Positions 1 through 9,363 of a stretch of 64,000 bases of DNA are shown here, piece after piece; position 1 is the stretch's first letter; every line of letters begins with the position of its first letter. The translations under genes were made by a program, and so were the position numbers. A model generated the notes under the pieces. The model made no database searches, was not told where the DNA came from, and saw only the letters and a list, made by a program, of their open reading frames with translations. The DNA is from Roseiarcus sp963816065. Lineage in GTDB: Bacteria; Pseudomonadota; Alphaproteobacteria; Rhizobiales; Beijerinckiaceae. Location: contig CAWFJG010000024.1 in the NCBI GenBank assembly GCA_963816065.1, positions 333,338 through 397,337 of the forward strand. The letters run 5' to 3'.

Positions 1-912
1 GCGAGCCAGAGGATCAAGATAACCATCATGATGGTGACGGCGCCATTGAGCGCCGCGCCGTCCGCGACGGTGGCGAACTCGTCATCGTCGACCGGCACGG
101 AACCGGTGAGCCTGATCGGTTACGCCGTTCTCCGGCGTCAGGCCAAGGGTGGCGATCGTGGCGCGAATCGCCTTGGTCGCCTTACCGCCGGGCTGAAGGC
201 TATTGTAGTCGAGCACCGGCTGGATAGCGACGAAGCGGCGCAACTCGGAGGCTTCGGGCGGCTTCCCGGAAATGAGCCTGCGCCAGGAAAAGGATGGTTG
301 TTTCCCCTGCAGGACTCCCTCGACAACGTCCGCGATCGCGGCGATCGCCGGCTCCATGTCCTCGAGTGTGGTCTTGCCGTGATGGATGCCGTCGATGGAT
401 TGCGAAATCGCGCCGAGGACGCCGCGCAGACTGGGATCGGCGGCGAGGGTCGCAAGAAACGGCTCCGCCTTGATCAACTGGGCGGTCTCGTTCTGAACAT
501 CGGGCACCGACCGGAACAATAGACCCTCGCGGGCGAAAAACGTCCCGCCGTCCGGGCGACTGATGGTTCGGATGAGGTCCGTTCGCGCCTCCAGCGTCTT
601 TGTCAGGGCCGACGCCGCTTCCTCTGCGCCTTCAGCCGTGGTCGCATCGACGACCGCAACGATCAGATCGGTCCGCTGCGGGAAGAGCGCGTCGAGCTTG
701 ATCTCCTGCTGGCGCCAGGGCAGCGAACTCGACAGGAGCTTGCTCGAGTTGGTCGTTATCGACAGATGGCGAAGGGCGTAGTCCGCGGCGAAGGCCGCGC
801 CGACGAGGAAGAGTGCGATGACGAGCCAGGCATGGCGGCTCGAGACGCGCGCGGTTCGGGCGACCGACTCCGCGATGCTGTGGGTTTGCACCATGGGGGG
901 GATGGAGCGCAT
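1..912 (-). CDS. hpnN: HpnN-like hopanoid RND transporter, N-terminal part
   Basis: Inner-membrane RND/MMPL transporter of the kind that moves hopanoids to the outer membrane. The N-terminus has one membrane segment (about residues 28-48) followed by a periplasmic domain starting with the family-typical NTDT-like stretch (here TTNSSKLLSSSLPW). The gene runs off the left edge of the window. The reading frame breaks near 115-125: the homologous continuation (LTGSVPVDDDEFATV, then a hydrophobic segment) is in another frame, which fits one extra A in GTAACC. The nearby hopanoid genes hpnM, hpnG and hpnH support the call. Known: HpnN is needed for hopanoid localisation in Rhodopseudomonas. Seen: family-like sequence. 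Inferred: intact in the organism. Confidence 0.8.
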
Positions 913-1096
913 CGATCGCGTCAGGTCAATCCCATTTGTCGCCCGGTCGTGTCTCAGTTTGAAGTGTCTCCCCTGACACCAGCTCGCGCGGGAGTTTGTT
1001 TCGGCTACTTTTAAGCTGTAGGTTGGGGACGGCGCACGGGCAAATCAGCGCGCCGGCGAAGGGAAAAAGGGCAACGAGGAGGAAGCGATGTTTGAT

Positions 1097-2278
1097 CCAT
1101 GCCTATCCGGTTGACACATACACCCACTAAATCTAGATGTGGCGACACTCGCGGGTGAGGCCCCCAGCCAACTGGCGGTTCCCCTTTGCGCGAAGGGCGT
1201 GCGTGCGGCTGGACGGGGAAATGACTGGAGAAACGGCCGTCGTGATGGACGTGGAGCAGCGCGCGGCGCTGCCATTTCCACGGTCGCTGCCGGAGTTTCA
1301 GCGGCTTTTCCCGGATGATGCGGCGTGCGCCTCGTATCTCGAACGGGCGCGCTGGGAGCGCGGCTTCGTCTGCCCGCGCTGCGGGGCTCGCGGCGAACCG
1401 TTCCGCATTGCGAGCCGCCCGGGCGTGCTGACATGCCGGAAATGCCGCAGCCAGACAGGACTGACTGTCGGCACGGTCATGGAGCGCAGCCGCACGCCGT
1501 TGTCCATCTGGTTTTGGGCAGCCTATCTGGTCGCCAGCCAAACTCCCGGCATATCCGCGGTCCAACTCCAGCGGCAGTTGGGTCTCTCGCGGTACGAGAC
1601 CGCCTTTCAACTCCTCCACAAGCTGCGCGCCGGAATGGTTCGTCCCGATCGGGATCGCATCGGCGGCCGCGCGAACGAGCACGTCGAAGTCGACGAGACA
1701 TGGGTCGGCGGCCGCACGCGCGGCGAAGGCCGGGGCGTTCATCACAAAACGCTCGTCGCCTGCGCCGTCGAGGTGCGCCGCCGCGAACCGGGAACCGCGC
1801 AAGACGTGCGCAAGGACGGCCGCTACGCGGGGCGCGTTCGGCTTGCCATCGCCGCCGACCGGAGCGCAAGGTCGCTTTGCGGCTTCGTCGAGGGCGCCGT
1901 GGCGGACGGGACGTTGATCGTCACGGACGAGTGGAGCGGTTACGCCGACCTGGGCAAGCGCGGCTATGATCATCGCGCCATCGCCGAATGCGGCGACCCC
2001 GAAATCTCGGAGGAATTCCTGCCGATCAGCCATCTCGTCATCGCCAATCTGAAAACGTGGCTGGCGGGAACGCATCACGGGGTCAGCGCGCGGCATCTGC
2101 AGGCCTATCTCAACGAGTTCACCTTTCGATTCAACCGCCGCTTCTACCCGTTCAACGCATTTCGCTCGCTGCTAGGCCTCGCAGGTAGCGCCAGAGCGCC
2201 GACCTACGACAAACTTTACTCGGGAGATTGGATGCACCCCACATCTAGTGGGTGTGTGTCCTAACCGGATAGGCATGG
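1097..2278 (+). mobile_element. IS1595-family (ISXO2-like) insertion sequence
   Basis: Inverted ends CCATGCCTATCCGGTT (1097-1112) and its complement (2263-2278) enclose one transposase gene; similarity continues inward to ACACCCACTA. The transposase stop codon lies inside the right terminal repeat. A possible short target repeat GTTTGA flanks both ends, but a clean 8-bp duplication is not seen. The element lies between hpnN and hpnM. Confidence 0.85.
1221..2264 (+). CDS. IS1595-family transposase (ISXO2-like)
   Basis: DDE-type transposase with an N-terminal zinc-ribbon (CPRCGARG ... CRKC, about residues 50-80 from this start) and the ISXO2-like core VDETWVGG, followed by TDEWSGY and an HH...N-type C-terminal part ending FNRRFYPFNAFRSLL. 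Length (347 aa) is normal for the family and the frame is intact, so the copy may be active. The start at 1221 is chosen because a G-rich SD-like stretch (GGACGGGGA) precedes it; an upstream extension to 1137 has no family-like sequence. Confidence 0.88.
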   Translation: MTGETAVVMDVEQRAALPFPRSLPEFQRLFPDDAACASYLERARWERGFVCPRCGARGEPFRIASRPGVLTCRKCRSQTGLTVGTVMERSRTPLSIWFWAAYLVASQTPGISAVQLQRQLGLSRYETAFQLLHKLRAGMVRPDRDRIGGRANEHVEVDETWVGGRTRGEGRGVHHKTLVACAVEVRRREPGTAQDVRKDGRYAGRVRLAIAADRSARSLCGFVEGAVADGTLIVTDEWSGYADLGKRGYDHRAIAECGDPEISEEFLPISHLVIANLKTWLAGTHHGVSARHLQAYLNEFTFRFNRRFYPFNAFRSLLGLAGSARAPTYDKLYSGDWMHPTSSGCVS

Positions 2279-2389
2279 TTTGAGGTTCTACGGCAGTAGG
2301 GCGAAGTTATTGGCTATCGCGATCTTCTACCGTCGCAATGGTTCTGCGCTGGAAATCAGAAAGAAGATTTAAAGTCTCACATCGGGGAT

Positions 2390-2940
2390 CCGTAACCCCT
2401 CGCCTTTAGGCGACCGGGATGCGACGCTGGGTTTATGCAAGACGCGAAGCCTGGCAGCCATACGATTTGGGACTGCAAGTATCACGTGGTGTGGATCACG
2501 AAATATCGGTTCCCGGTGCTGGGCGGCGACGTAGGGCAGAGGGCGCGCGAGCTTCTGCGCGCGATTGCGCGGGCTCATGAGATGATCATCTACGCGGGGT
2601 CGATCAACCGGGACCACGTACATATGCTGATCGGGATACCGCCGCATGTGTCGGTGTCGCGAGCGGTGCAGTACCTCAAAGGGAAGAGTTCGCACAAGCT
2701 TCTGTCGGAGTATCAATCGCTTCGGAAGCGCTATTGGGGCCAGCATCTGTGGGCCGCGGTTACTGGGTGGCGACGAGCGGCAACGTCACGGACGAGGTGT
2801 GGAAGAAGTACATCGAGGACCAAAAACCTGAAATTCCGGACGATCACTTCAATGTTGTGTAGCACGTCGGCCCTCAGGGCTGACCCAATCCGGCTTTAAG
2901 CCCTAACCCAAAGCCACCGGCTTTAGCCGGTGGTCGTTCA
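2390..2940 (+). mobile_element. IS200-like element, transposase only
   Basis: Subterminal hairpins typical of the IS200/IS605 family flank a Y1 transposase: CGCCTTTAGGCG at 2401-2412 on the left and CCACCGGCTTTAGCCGGTGG at 2914-2933 on the right. No tnpB is present. Boundaries are approximate, since these elements have no inverted repeats or target duplication. The right end lies about 10-20 bp before the HNH gene start. Confidence 0.8.
2435..2862 (+). CDS. tnpA: IS200-family Y1 (HUH) transposase TnpA, one frame break
   Basis: Single-stranded-DNA transposase. Motifs: CKYHVVWITKYR near the N-terminus, the HUH motif DHVHMLIGIPP (around residue 65), and a later YLKGKSS stretch. The frame is lost near 2753; reading continues in another frame as RGYWVATSGNVTDEVWKKYI and ends at a TAG at 2860-2862, which restores the usual length of about 140 aa. 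This break needs one missing base, unlike most breaks in this window, which need one extra. Confidence 0.82.
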
Positions 2941-2952
2941 CATCATTTGATC

Positions 2953-3480
2953 ATGTCGAGAAATAGTTCCGAATTGTTAACGGCGCAATGGTTTATTTCT
3001 ATTGCAGATCTGATCGCAACAATCGACTATGCCAGTAGATACGCTGATCATAATAGCAGAATGAATATTGACATCGGACAATCTAGATTGCATTTTTATG
3101 GTGATACATTCGAGAGAATACAAAGAAACGAATGGAGAGAAGATGGAAAGCGATATAAGCGGGCTTACGTAACAATTTTCTCTTACGGTGAGTCATCGGT
3201 CGCCGATGAAGGTAGGCCGTATCTAGCTGATCACTTAAAGAATGAGCGTAATCAGGACATCGTTAAGAATAAACGAATGCAAGCGCTGGCGAAATGGATC
3301 GGATTAAAGTGCGAGATTTGTGGCTTATCCTTCGCCGAGCGCTACCGCAACGTTGACATTGTATTCTGCGAGGTCCACCATCGCGCTGGCCTCGCCGCCG
3401 GTCATCGCAAAACGTCTCTGGACGACTTGGCGATCCTTTGCGCGGACTGCCACAGGTTGATCCACCGCACCTTCCGATGA
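2953..3480 (+). CDS. HNH endonuclease domain protein
   Basis: A 175-aa protein with a C-terminal HNH/McrA-like nuclease domain: CEICG (zinc Cys pair), EVHHRAG (catalytic HH), a Cys pair in LCADCHRLIH. The N-terminal half (about 110 residues) is not recognised. The gene is visibly more AT-rich than its neighbours, suggesting recent transfer. ATG 2953 is used; there is no good SD, and the IS200-like element ends directly upstream, so it may have lost its original promoter. Possible roles: solitary restriction (McrA-like) or homing nuclease. Confidence 0.7.
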   Translation: MSRNSSELLTAQWFISIADLIATIDYASRYADHNSRMNIDIGQSRLHFYGDTFERIQRNEWREDGKRYKRAYVTIFSYGESSVADEGRPYLADHLKNERNQDIVKNKRMQALAKWIGLKCEICGLSFAERYRNVDIVFCEVHHRAGLAAGHRKTSLDDLAILCADCHRLIHRTFR

Positions 3481-3766
3481 TGACGGTTGAGGAATTCGCC
3501 AACCGTTGTGTTATTAAGAACTCAAACTGAGACGCCGGTTGTCGCCTCCTCGAACCCAGGTCAAGCCGACCCTTGCCTGACCTGGCGCGTGCATGTCGAG
3601 CTGCGATAGGAACGGAACGCCCGGGAGGCGGTTAAGTTCGCAGCCTCGCGAGCGCTTTCCTCTCACGGGGCTTGCCTTCGCCGCGATCGCCCCCTAACTC
3701 ACCCTCCTCCTCAGAACGAGCCCGGTGGATTAATTCCGCCGTTTGGCCAAATGGAATGTCCGCACA
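3481..3766. other. Intergenic region before hpnM
   Basis: About 285 bp between the HNH gene and hpnM. No conserved gene or clear hairpin terminator seen. It should hold the hpnM promoter, but no convincing -35/-10 pair stands out. Confidence 0.4.
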
Positions 3767-4399
3767 ATGAGAGGCTTCACCTTCCGCCTGGGGTCGTCAA
3801 TGCGCATGGTCGCGGCGATCATCGGCCTTCTTGTCCTCAATCCGGTCCCCTCGCAAGCCGAAGCGCTGACCCCGGCCGCGCGGCGCATCGACTCGTACTA
3901 TCAGCAATTGATGCCAACTCTTCGTCTGGCGGGCCAGTTGAGCGTTCAGGAGCGTGACCGTCGGTTCGGGCCGGCGATCACGTCAGCCTTCGACCTGGGA
4001 ACGATGACCCGGCTTGCCGCCGGGCCGGCCTGGAACACCTTCACCGAAGCCCAGCGGTCTCAGGTCCGCGAAGCGTTTACCCGGTTCCTGATCGCCGACT
4101 ACGCCAACCAGGTCAGCGACTATTCGGGGCAGAGCTTCGTCGTCGAACCGCAGACGAGCGCGGAGACGCGCGGCGGCGGCGAAGTGGTCAAGTCGCAGCT
4201 GCTGCAGCCCGGCGGGCGGACGGTGCAGATCAACTATCTGGTTCGCGGCGGCCGGATCGTCGACGTCTATTTCAACGGCACGGTGAGCGACCTCGCGACC
4301 CGGCGCGACGAGTTCGCCTCGATTTTGGCTGGCGGCGGGGGAGCGGACGCCCTGGTCAAGACGCTGCGCGAGCGAACCCAAAAGTTGCTCGGCGGCTGA
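3767..4399 (+). CDS. hpnM: HpnM, hopanoid-associated MlaC/Ttg2D-family periplasmic protein
   Basis: Periplasmic protein of the MlaC (toluene-tolerance Ttg2D) family found in hopanoid loci, thought to carry lipid between membranes. The signal peptide is clear (hydrophobic core VAAIIGLLVL, cleavage likely after SQA). The MlaC body follows: RFGPAITSAFDLGTMTRLA, later DYSGQSF and VDVYFNGTVSDLATRRDEF. ATG 3767 is chosen over an upstream TTG (3743). hpnG follows after 5 bp, so the two are probably one transcript. Confidence 0.85.
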   Translation: MRGFTFRLGSSMRMVAAIIGLLVLNPVPSQAEALTPAARRIDSYYQQLMPTLRLAGQLSVQERDRRFGPAITSAFDLGTMTRLAAGPAWNTFTEAQRSQVREAFTRFLIADYANQVSDYSGQSFVVEPQTSAETRGGGEVVKSQLLQPGGRTVQINYLVRGGRIVDVYFNGTVSDLATRRDEFASILAGGGGADALVKTLRERTQKLLGG

Positions 4400-4404
4400 G
4401 CCCG

Positions 4405-5086
4405 GTGTCGCGCGTCGTCGTCTGCGGGCTGAAACGCGAGGCCTCGATCCTGGCGGGCGCCGGCTGCATGGCGGTCTGCGGAGACGCTCCGACTTTGCAG
4501 CGCCGGCTTGCGGAAGCGGGCGCGTCGAGGCCTGAACTGGTGATCAGTTGGGGCCTCTGCGGCGGCCTCGATCCTCGGCTCCGTCCCGGCGATCTGGTCG
4601 TTGGCGTGGAGGTCGGGTCCGGCGCCGAGCGCATCCGGACCGACGAGGTCGTGGCTTCCCGACTGGCTGACCGGCTCGCGACGGCGCAAGCTCGCGTCTC
4701 GCTCGAACAATTCGCCAGTGCGCCCGCGCCGGTGCTGACCAGCAGCGGGAAGGCGCAACTTTGCGTGGAAATCCGGGGCCGCGGCCGTCGACATGGAAAG
4801 TCTGATCGCCGGGCGATTCGCGCGCGAACACGGCGCCCCCTTCGCCATCTTGCGGGCGGTCGCCGATCCCGCCGAGCGCGAGCTGCCGCCGCTCGCTGCG
4901 ACCGCCACCGATTCCGAAGGCCGCGTCAATGCGCGGGCCGTGATCGCGGGGCTGCTGCGTTCTCCGCGACAGATCGCTGAGCTCGGCCCCCTGATGCGCG
5001 ACAGCCGCGCCGCTTTCGCCGCGCTAGAGCGTTGCCGTCGCCTTCTTCCGGGCCTTTTCCTCGGCCTCAACCGCGCGGATCTCTGA
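4405..5086 (+). CDS. hpnG: HpnG, hopanoid-associated nucleoside phosphorylase, one frame break
   Basis: Phosphorylase of the MTA/SAH nucleosidase-like superfamily that removes adenine from adenosylhopane to give ribosylhopane-type intermediates. GTG start 5 bp after hpnM. The first part has VISWGLCGGLDPRLRPGDLVV (nucleosidase core); the last part, in another frame, has VDMES, the purine/ribose-binding Met-Glu. The break is near 4771 and fits one extra A in GAAATCC. The C-terminus overlaps the convergent hpnH by about 60 bp. hpnG and hpnH are convergent here rather than co-linear, an unusual order. Confidence 0.82.
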
Positions 5087-6181
5087 AAGCTTCTGCGTAA
5101 CAGTCGTATCGAACACAAAGACAGCGGGGCGCTGATGTTCGAGCGGAATATCGCGCGCCATGGGGCCATCGGTCCGCACGCCGCGCAACGCGACGCCAAG
5201 CGCCTTCCACGGCCTCGTCATCGTATCGCCGACGGCGGTCGCCTCGAAGCCGCTGTGGACCATGCAGTCGGCGCATTTCTCGTAGCGGCCGGTCCCATAG
5301 GCGTCCCAGTCGGTTTCCTCCATCAGCGCCTTGAAGGATTTGGCGTAGCCCTCGCCGAGCAGATAGCAGGGGCGCTGCCAGCCGAACACCGTGCGCGTCG
5401 GGTTGCCCCAGGGCGTGCAGTGGTAAGTCTGGTTGCCGGCGAGGAAGTCGAGGAACATCCCCGACTGGTTGAAGGCCCATTTGCGACCGCCATCGCCGCG
5501 GCGGAAGATCGACCGGAACAACTCTTTGGTGGCGGTGCGGTTGAGGAAATGCCTCTGGTCCGGGGCGCGTTCATAGGCATAGCCCGGCGAAACGGTGATG
5601 CCGTCGACGCCGAGCGCGGTCACGGTATCGAAGAATGCCGCAACCCGCGCCGGATCCGCATCGTTGAAGAACGTGCAGTTGATCGTGACGCGAAAGCCCT
5701 TGGCCTTCGCCAGCTTCAGCGCCGCGACGGCGCGCTCGTAGACGCCGGGCTGGCACACCGACTTGTCGTGCATCTCGCGATCGCCGTCGAGATGAATTGA
5801 CCAGGTAAAATACGGACTGGGTTTATACTGGTCGATCTTCTTTTCAAGCAGGAGCGCGTTGGTGCAGACGATCGCGAACTTCTTGCGTTGAATGACGCCC
5901 TCGACGATCTTCGTCAGTTCCTTATGGAGAAGCGGCTCGCCGCCCGCCATGACGACCACGGGCGCGCCGCATTCGTCGACCGAGGCAAGCGCGTCTTCGA
6001 CTGAAATCCGCTTGTCGAGGATGGCGTCAGGGTAATCGATCTTGCCACAGCCGGCGCAGGCCAGGTTGCAGCGGAACAGCGGCTCCAGCATCAGAACCAG
6101 CGGATAGCGCTTTCGGCCCGCGAGATGCTGTCGGACCACGTAAGCGCCGACGCGGACAATTTGGCGGAACGGTATGCTCAA
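5024..6181 (-). CDS. hpnH: HpnH, adenosylhopane synthase (radical SAM)
   Basis: Radical SAM enzyme that joins a 5'-deoxyadenosyl group to diploptene, the first step of C35 hopanoid side-chain synthesis. The [4Fe-4S] motif CNLACAGC (CxxxCxxC) is near residue 38-45, then the SAM-binding GGEP (VVMAGGEPLL) and the conserved C-terminal Cys cluster (YEKCADCMVHSG). Length 385 aa is standard and the frame is intact. ispH lies 37 bp upstream on the same strand and supplies isoprenoid precursors. Confidence 0.95.
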   Translation of the reverse strand: MSIPFRQIVRVGAYVVRQHLAGRKRYPLVLMLEPLFRCNLACAGCGKIDYPDAILDKRISVEDALASVDECGAPVVVMAGGEPLLHKELTKIVEGVIQRKKFAIVCTNALLLEKKIDQYKPSPYFTWSIHLDGDREMHDKSVCQPGVYERAVAALKLAKAKGFRVTINCTFFNDADPARVAAFFDTVTALGVDGITVSPGYAYERAPDQRHFLNRTATKELFRSIFRRGDGGRKWAFNQSGMFLDFLAGNQTYHCTPWGNPTRTVFGWQRPCYLLGEGYAKSFKALMEETDWDAYGTGRYEKCADCMVHSGFEATAVGDTMTRPWKALGVALRGVRTDGPMARDIPLEHQRPAVFVFDTTVTQKLSEIRAVEAEEKARKKATATL

Positions 6182-6218
6182 TGTGAAGTCCTTACCGATC
6201 AGGGAAAGCCCAAGGTTC

Positions 6219-7142
6219 TCAGCTCAACAGCTTTGCGGGTAGACGGAAACTTACGTTTTCGCTCGGTCCGTCGAGGCTCGACACCTCGGATGGCTTAATC
6301 CGCACCAACGTCCGAACGACCTCCTCGACGACGACTTCCGGCGCCGAAGCGCCTGCGGTAACGCCGACGACCTGTGCGTCGCGAACCCATTCGGGATCGA
6401 TCTCACTCGCGCCGGCGACGAGATAGCTCGGAAGACCCAACTCCTCGCCGATTTCCCGAAGTCTGTTGGAGTTCGAACTGTTTCTTGCGCCGACTACAAT
6501 AAGCACGTCGGCGACCTTCGACAATTCGCGCGCCGCGGTCTGCCGGTTCTGTGTCGCATAGCAGATGTCGCGAATCTCTGGGCCCACGACGTCATGAAAG
6601 CGTCGCCGCAAGGCCGCGATCACGCCGCGCGTGTCGTCAACGCTGAGCGTCGTCTGGGTAATGTAGGCGATCGGGGTCTCCGGGGAGATCGGCAACTTCG
6701 GCACATCTGCTTCGGTGCCGACGAGATACAATTCACCGTCGACTTGACCCAGCGTTCCTTCGACCTCGGGATGTCCGGCGTGGCCGATGAACACGACGGT
6801 CCGGCCTTGCGCGATGTATCGCCGACCCTGGATATGCACTTTGGTGACCAGCGGACAGGTGGCGTCGATCGTTGGCAGCGACCGTTCTTTCGCCTCGTCT
6901 ACAACCTTTCGCGATACGCCGTGAGCGCTGAAAATCGTAATGGCGCCCTCGGGGATTTCGTCCAATTCGTGGACGAAAAGCGCGCCCTTCGACATTAGTG
7001 ATTCCACGACATGACGGTTATGCACAATCTCATGGCGCACATATACCGGCGCGCCATACTTGACCAGCGCCCGCTCGACGATGTCAATGGCTCGAACAAC
7101 TCCCGCGCAAAAACCCCGCGGCTGGGCAAGAACAATCTTCAT
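6219..7142 (-). CDS. ispH: 4-hydroxy-3-methylbut-2-enyl diphosphate reductase
   Basis: Last step of the MEP pathway: an iron-sulfur reductase giving IPP and DMAPP. The three cluster cysteines are visible: PRGFCAGV (residue 12), DATCPLV (about 96) and DICYATQNRQ (about 193); also the TQTTLS and NSSNSNRL motifs. The start is set at 7142 (MKIVLAQPRGF) because AGGAG lies at the right distance; an in-frame extension to 7211 lacks family sequence. Gene placement beside hpnH links precursor supply to hopanoids. Confidence 0.96.
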   Translation of the reverse strand: MKIVLAQPRGFCAGVVRAIDIVERALVKYGAPVYVRHEIVHNRHVVESLMSKGALFVHELDEIPEGAITIFSAHGVSRKVVDEAKERSLPTIDATCPLVTKVHIQGRRYIAQGRTVVFIGHAGHPEVEGTLGQVDGELYLVGTEADVPKLPISPETPIAYITQTTLSVDDTRGVIAALRRRFHDVVGPEIRDICYATQNRQTAARELSKVADVLIVVGARNSSNSNRLREIGEELGLPSYLVAGASEIDPEWVRDAQVVGVTAGASAPEVVVEEVVRTLVRIKPSEVSSLDGPSENVSFRLPAKLLS

Positions 7143-7556
7143 TCCTTGCTCCTCTGGCCCCGGTTGGGCGCGAAAACGCAGATGACGTCCCGACTTTGCG
7201 CGTTGCCACATTATGCGGAGCAGATATCGTTACGCTGCGACGATTGCGCATGCAAGAATTTGGACGCAGCGCCCTCGGCGCAAGAAACGCTTCCACCACA
7301 GCCGGGTGTCGGCCTCTCCCCTATGGTCCGTATGCGTCGTTATCCTCCACCTTCTTCGGGTGGTCCGTAGCGCAGCGCGTAGCTTACACCCTCCAGTCGA
7401 GCCGGACGACTCCTTTTGTCCAACTCCAGATCGAAACCCTCTGTTCCGGCGGAACGTGAAAGTCGTGGCGACTTGCATTTCGGGTTTGCGCGATGGCGCG
7501 CATTTGGTTAAGGTTGAGTTAGCGGGACCGAGCGGGCGCAGAAGCGAGCGCTGGAC

Positions 7557-7874
7557 ATGAAGGCTCTTTGCTTGACTGTAGTTGGACTCGTTTCCATGGT
7601 CGCTTGCGCGGCCGAGGCGCAAGATTTGCCTGTGTCTCGAGCGCATCCGGCGAAACGGACGAGGCCCGAAGCTGCCGTACCGAAAAACGCAAGCTCCGGC
7701 CTTCGCTTCTCTGACCCCGCCATCTCCGCGGGCCACGCTTGGAAAGCGATGAGCGAACAGTTTTCGCCGACCAGGGCGAACCCGCCCGTCAGTCCTCAGG
7801 GAGGGTTCTCTTTGAATGCGGGCCGCGACTCTCCGGACGCTCCCTTTACCGGCGGACTGAAGTTGCGTTTTTAA
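7557..7874 (+). CDS. Small exported protein of unknown function
   Basis: 105 aa with a signal peptide (MKALCLTVVGLVSMVACAAEA) and a short proline/alanine-rich mature part ending GGLKLRF, an end reminiscent of a terminal beta-strand but not enough for a family call. No recognised domain. It stands alone between ispH and the isomerase gene, with only a weak SD. It may not be a gene. Confidence 0.4.
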   Translation: MKALCLTVVGLVSMVACAAEAQDLPVSRAHPAKRTRPEAAVPKNASSGLRFSDPAISAGHAWKAMSEQFSPTRANPPVSPQGGFSLNAGRDSPDAPFTGGLKLRF

Positions 7875-7988
7875 TCTTCGCAAGGGACCTGGCGAGCCCC
7901 AAACGCCTGCTGCGCCGCGCTTTCTCCCCTCTCTGTCGCCGCCGCCAGCTTCTCGTGGACGCAGTCCCGCTTAATCAGAGGGCGGGTA

Positions 7989-8783
7989 TCAGGGGATCGC
8001 GTCGAGGCCGTATCGCGTCCTCCAGGCGAGACCGGCTGTCGTCTCGCCGAGCGGCCGATACTCGCACCCGATCCAGCCGCGGTAGTCCAGCTCGTCGATC
8101 CGCCGGAACACGTAGTCCCATGCGATTTCGCCCGTTCCTGGCTCGTTCCGCCCCGGCGCATCGGCAAGCTGCATGTGAGCGATCAGCGGCATGAGCTTTT
8201 CCATCCGCCGTGTGATGTCGCCCTGCGCGACCTGACAGTGATAGATGTCGAACTGCAGGCCGACGCAGTCAGTCCCAATCGCTTCGACAAGCGCAGCGCC
8301 CTGTTCCTGGGTGCGCAGGAAGAATCCGGGAATGTCGCGCTGGTTGATGGCCTCAAGGACGAGCTTGACGCCCGACCCTTTCGCCGCCTCCATCGCCCAG
8401 ATCACGTTGGAGGCGTAGACGGCCGCGGCGGCGTGGTGGCTCACGCCCGGCAGCTCGATGCCGGCCATCACGTGAACAAGGCCGCAATTCAATGCGCTGG
8501 CGTATTCCAGCGCCTGCTTCAGCCCGTCGCGAAACATCGCCTGTCGTCCAGGCGCCGAAGCCAGCCCGGCGCCGCCCCCCTGGGCGGGATCTCCGGAGGG
8601 CGTATTGATCAGGATCTGCTCGAGGCCGGAAGCGCACAGGCGCGCGCGCAAGTCGCGAACGGAATAGTCATAGGGCGAAGGGTACTCGACCGCCCTGAAC
8701 CCGGCCCGCGCCGCCGCGTCGAAGCGATCGAGAAAGGTCATTTCGGTGAAAAGCCACTTCAGGTTTGCGCACAGCCTCGCCAT
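7989..8783 (-). CDS. Hydroxypyruvate isomerase / 2-oxo-tetronate isomerase family protein
   Basis: Xylose-isomerase-like TIM barrel (Hyi/OtnI family) that interconverts hydroxypyruvate and tartronate semialdehyde, or 2-oxo-tetronate isomers. Metal/substrate residues fit the family: LVLEAINQRDIPGFFL (metal Glu), QFDIYHCQ, HMQLADAPGRNEPGTGEI, GCEYRP. Length 264 aa is typical. The SD AAGGAG precedes ATG 8783. A broken AEC permease starts 30 bp away on the other strand, suggesting a former uptake/catabolism pair. The exact substrate cannot be fixed from sequence. Confidence 0.85.
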   Translation of the reverse strand: MARLCANLKWLFTEMTFLDRFDAAARAGFRAVEYPSPYDYSVRDLRARLCASGLEQILINTPSGDPAQGGGAGLASAPGRQAMFRDGLKQALEYASALNCGLVHVMAGIELPGVSHHAAAAVYASNVIWAMEAAKGSGVKLVLEAINQRDIPGFFLRTQEQGAALVEAIGTDCVGLQFDIYHCQVAQGDITRRMEKLMPLIAHMQLADAPGRNEPGTGEIAWDYVFRRIDELDYRGWIGCEYRPLGETTAGLAWRTRYGLDAIP

Positions 8784-8812
8784 GGTGGAACTCCTTAAGT
8801 ACGGAGGCCGGA

Positions 8813-9206
8813 ATGGACGTCGCGGGTCTCATCTTGCCCGTATTCGCGGTGATCGTCACTGGCTGGGCCGCCGGCCTTGCAGGTTATGTATCGCGGGACC
8901 TGTCAGACAAGCTGATCCACTTTGCCTACAACGTCGCGATGCCCGCGCTCCTGGACGTCTCGATCGCGCAAGAGCCCGCCGCGTCTCTGCTGGCGTGGCG
9001 TTTCCTGACGGCCTTTGGCGGAGGTTCGCTGATTTGCTTTGGTGTTCCTGGCGGCGCGCATGCTGAGCGACAGTGGAGTGGCTCTGTCCTCGATGCAGGG
9101 GTGGGCCGCCTCCATGACAAACACTGGCTTCGTCACGCTGCCGGTTTTGCAGGCGATCTATGGACCGCGCGCGGTGCTGCCGGCGGCGATCGCGTTGGCT
9201 GTCGAC
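8813..9206 (+). pseudogene. AEC-family (auxin efflux carrier) transporter, truncated
   Basis: Starts as an AEC permease: MDVAGLILPVFAVIVTGW, then YNVAMPALL, a break near 9040 (one extra T in GCTTT), and SMTNTGFVTLPVLQAIYG. Similarity stops after about 130 residues (family length about 310), then 160 bp without family sequence runs to the convergent ftsZ end. The single-base break could be an artefact, but the missing second half is a real truncation. Divergent from the isomerase gene. Confidence 0.7.
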
Positions 9207-9363
9207 GAAAAGCGCCCTGCTCCCGGGCGCCTTGGATCTCCGGTGGGAGCCGTTACAGATCGGCGACGAGAGTCGCTCAGACGACGCGAACTGGAGATGA
9301 ACAGGCTGTCCGTGGCCGGCGGCGCGAGCGGGCGACCGTTTCGCTCTGACCGCTCCGGATCGG

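Noticed and set aside
1011..2096. Long minus-strand frame opposite the IS1595 transposase
   Set aside because: Antisense shadow: the plus strand encodes a full family-typical transposase; the minus frame is rich in Ala/Arg/Pro with no domain.
1089..2286. 8-bp target duplication for IS1595
   Set aside because: Only GTTTGA is shared next to the ends and the register is inconsistent, so I do not claim a duplication.
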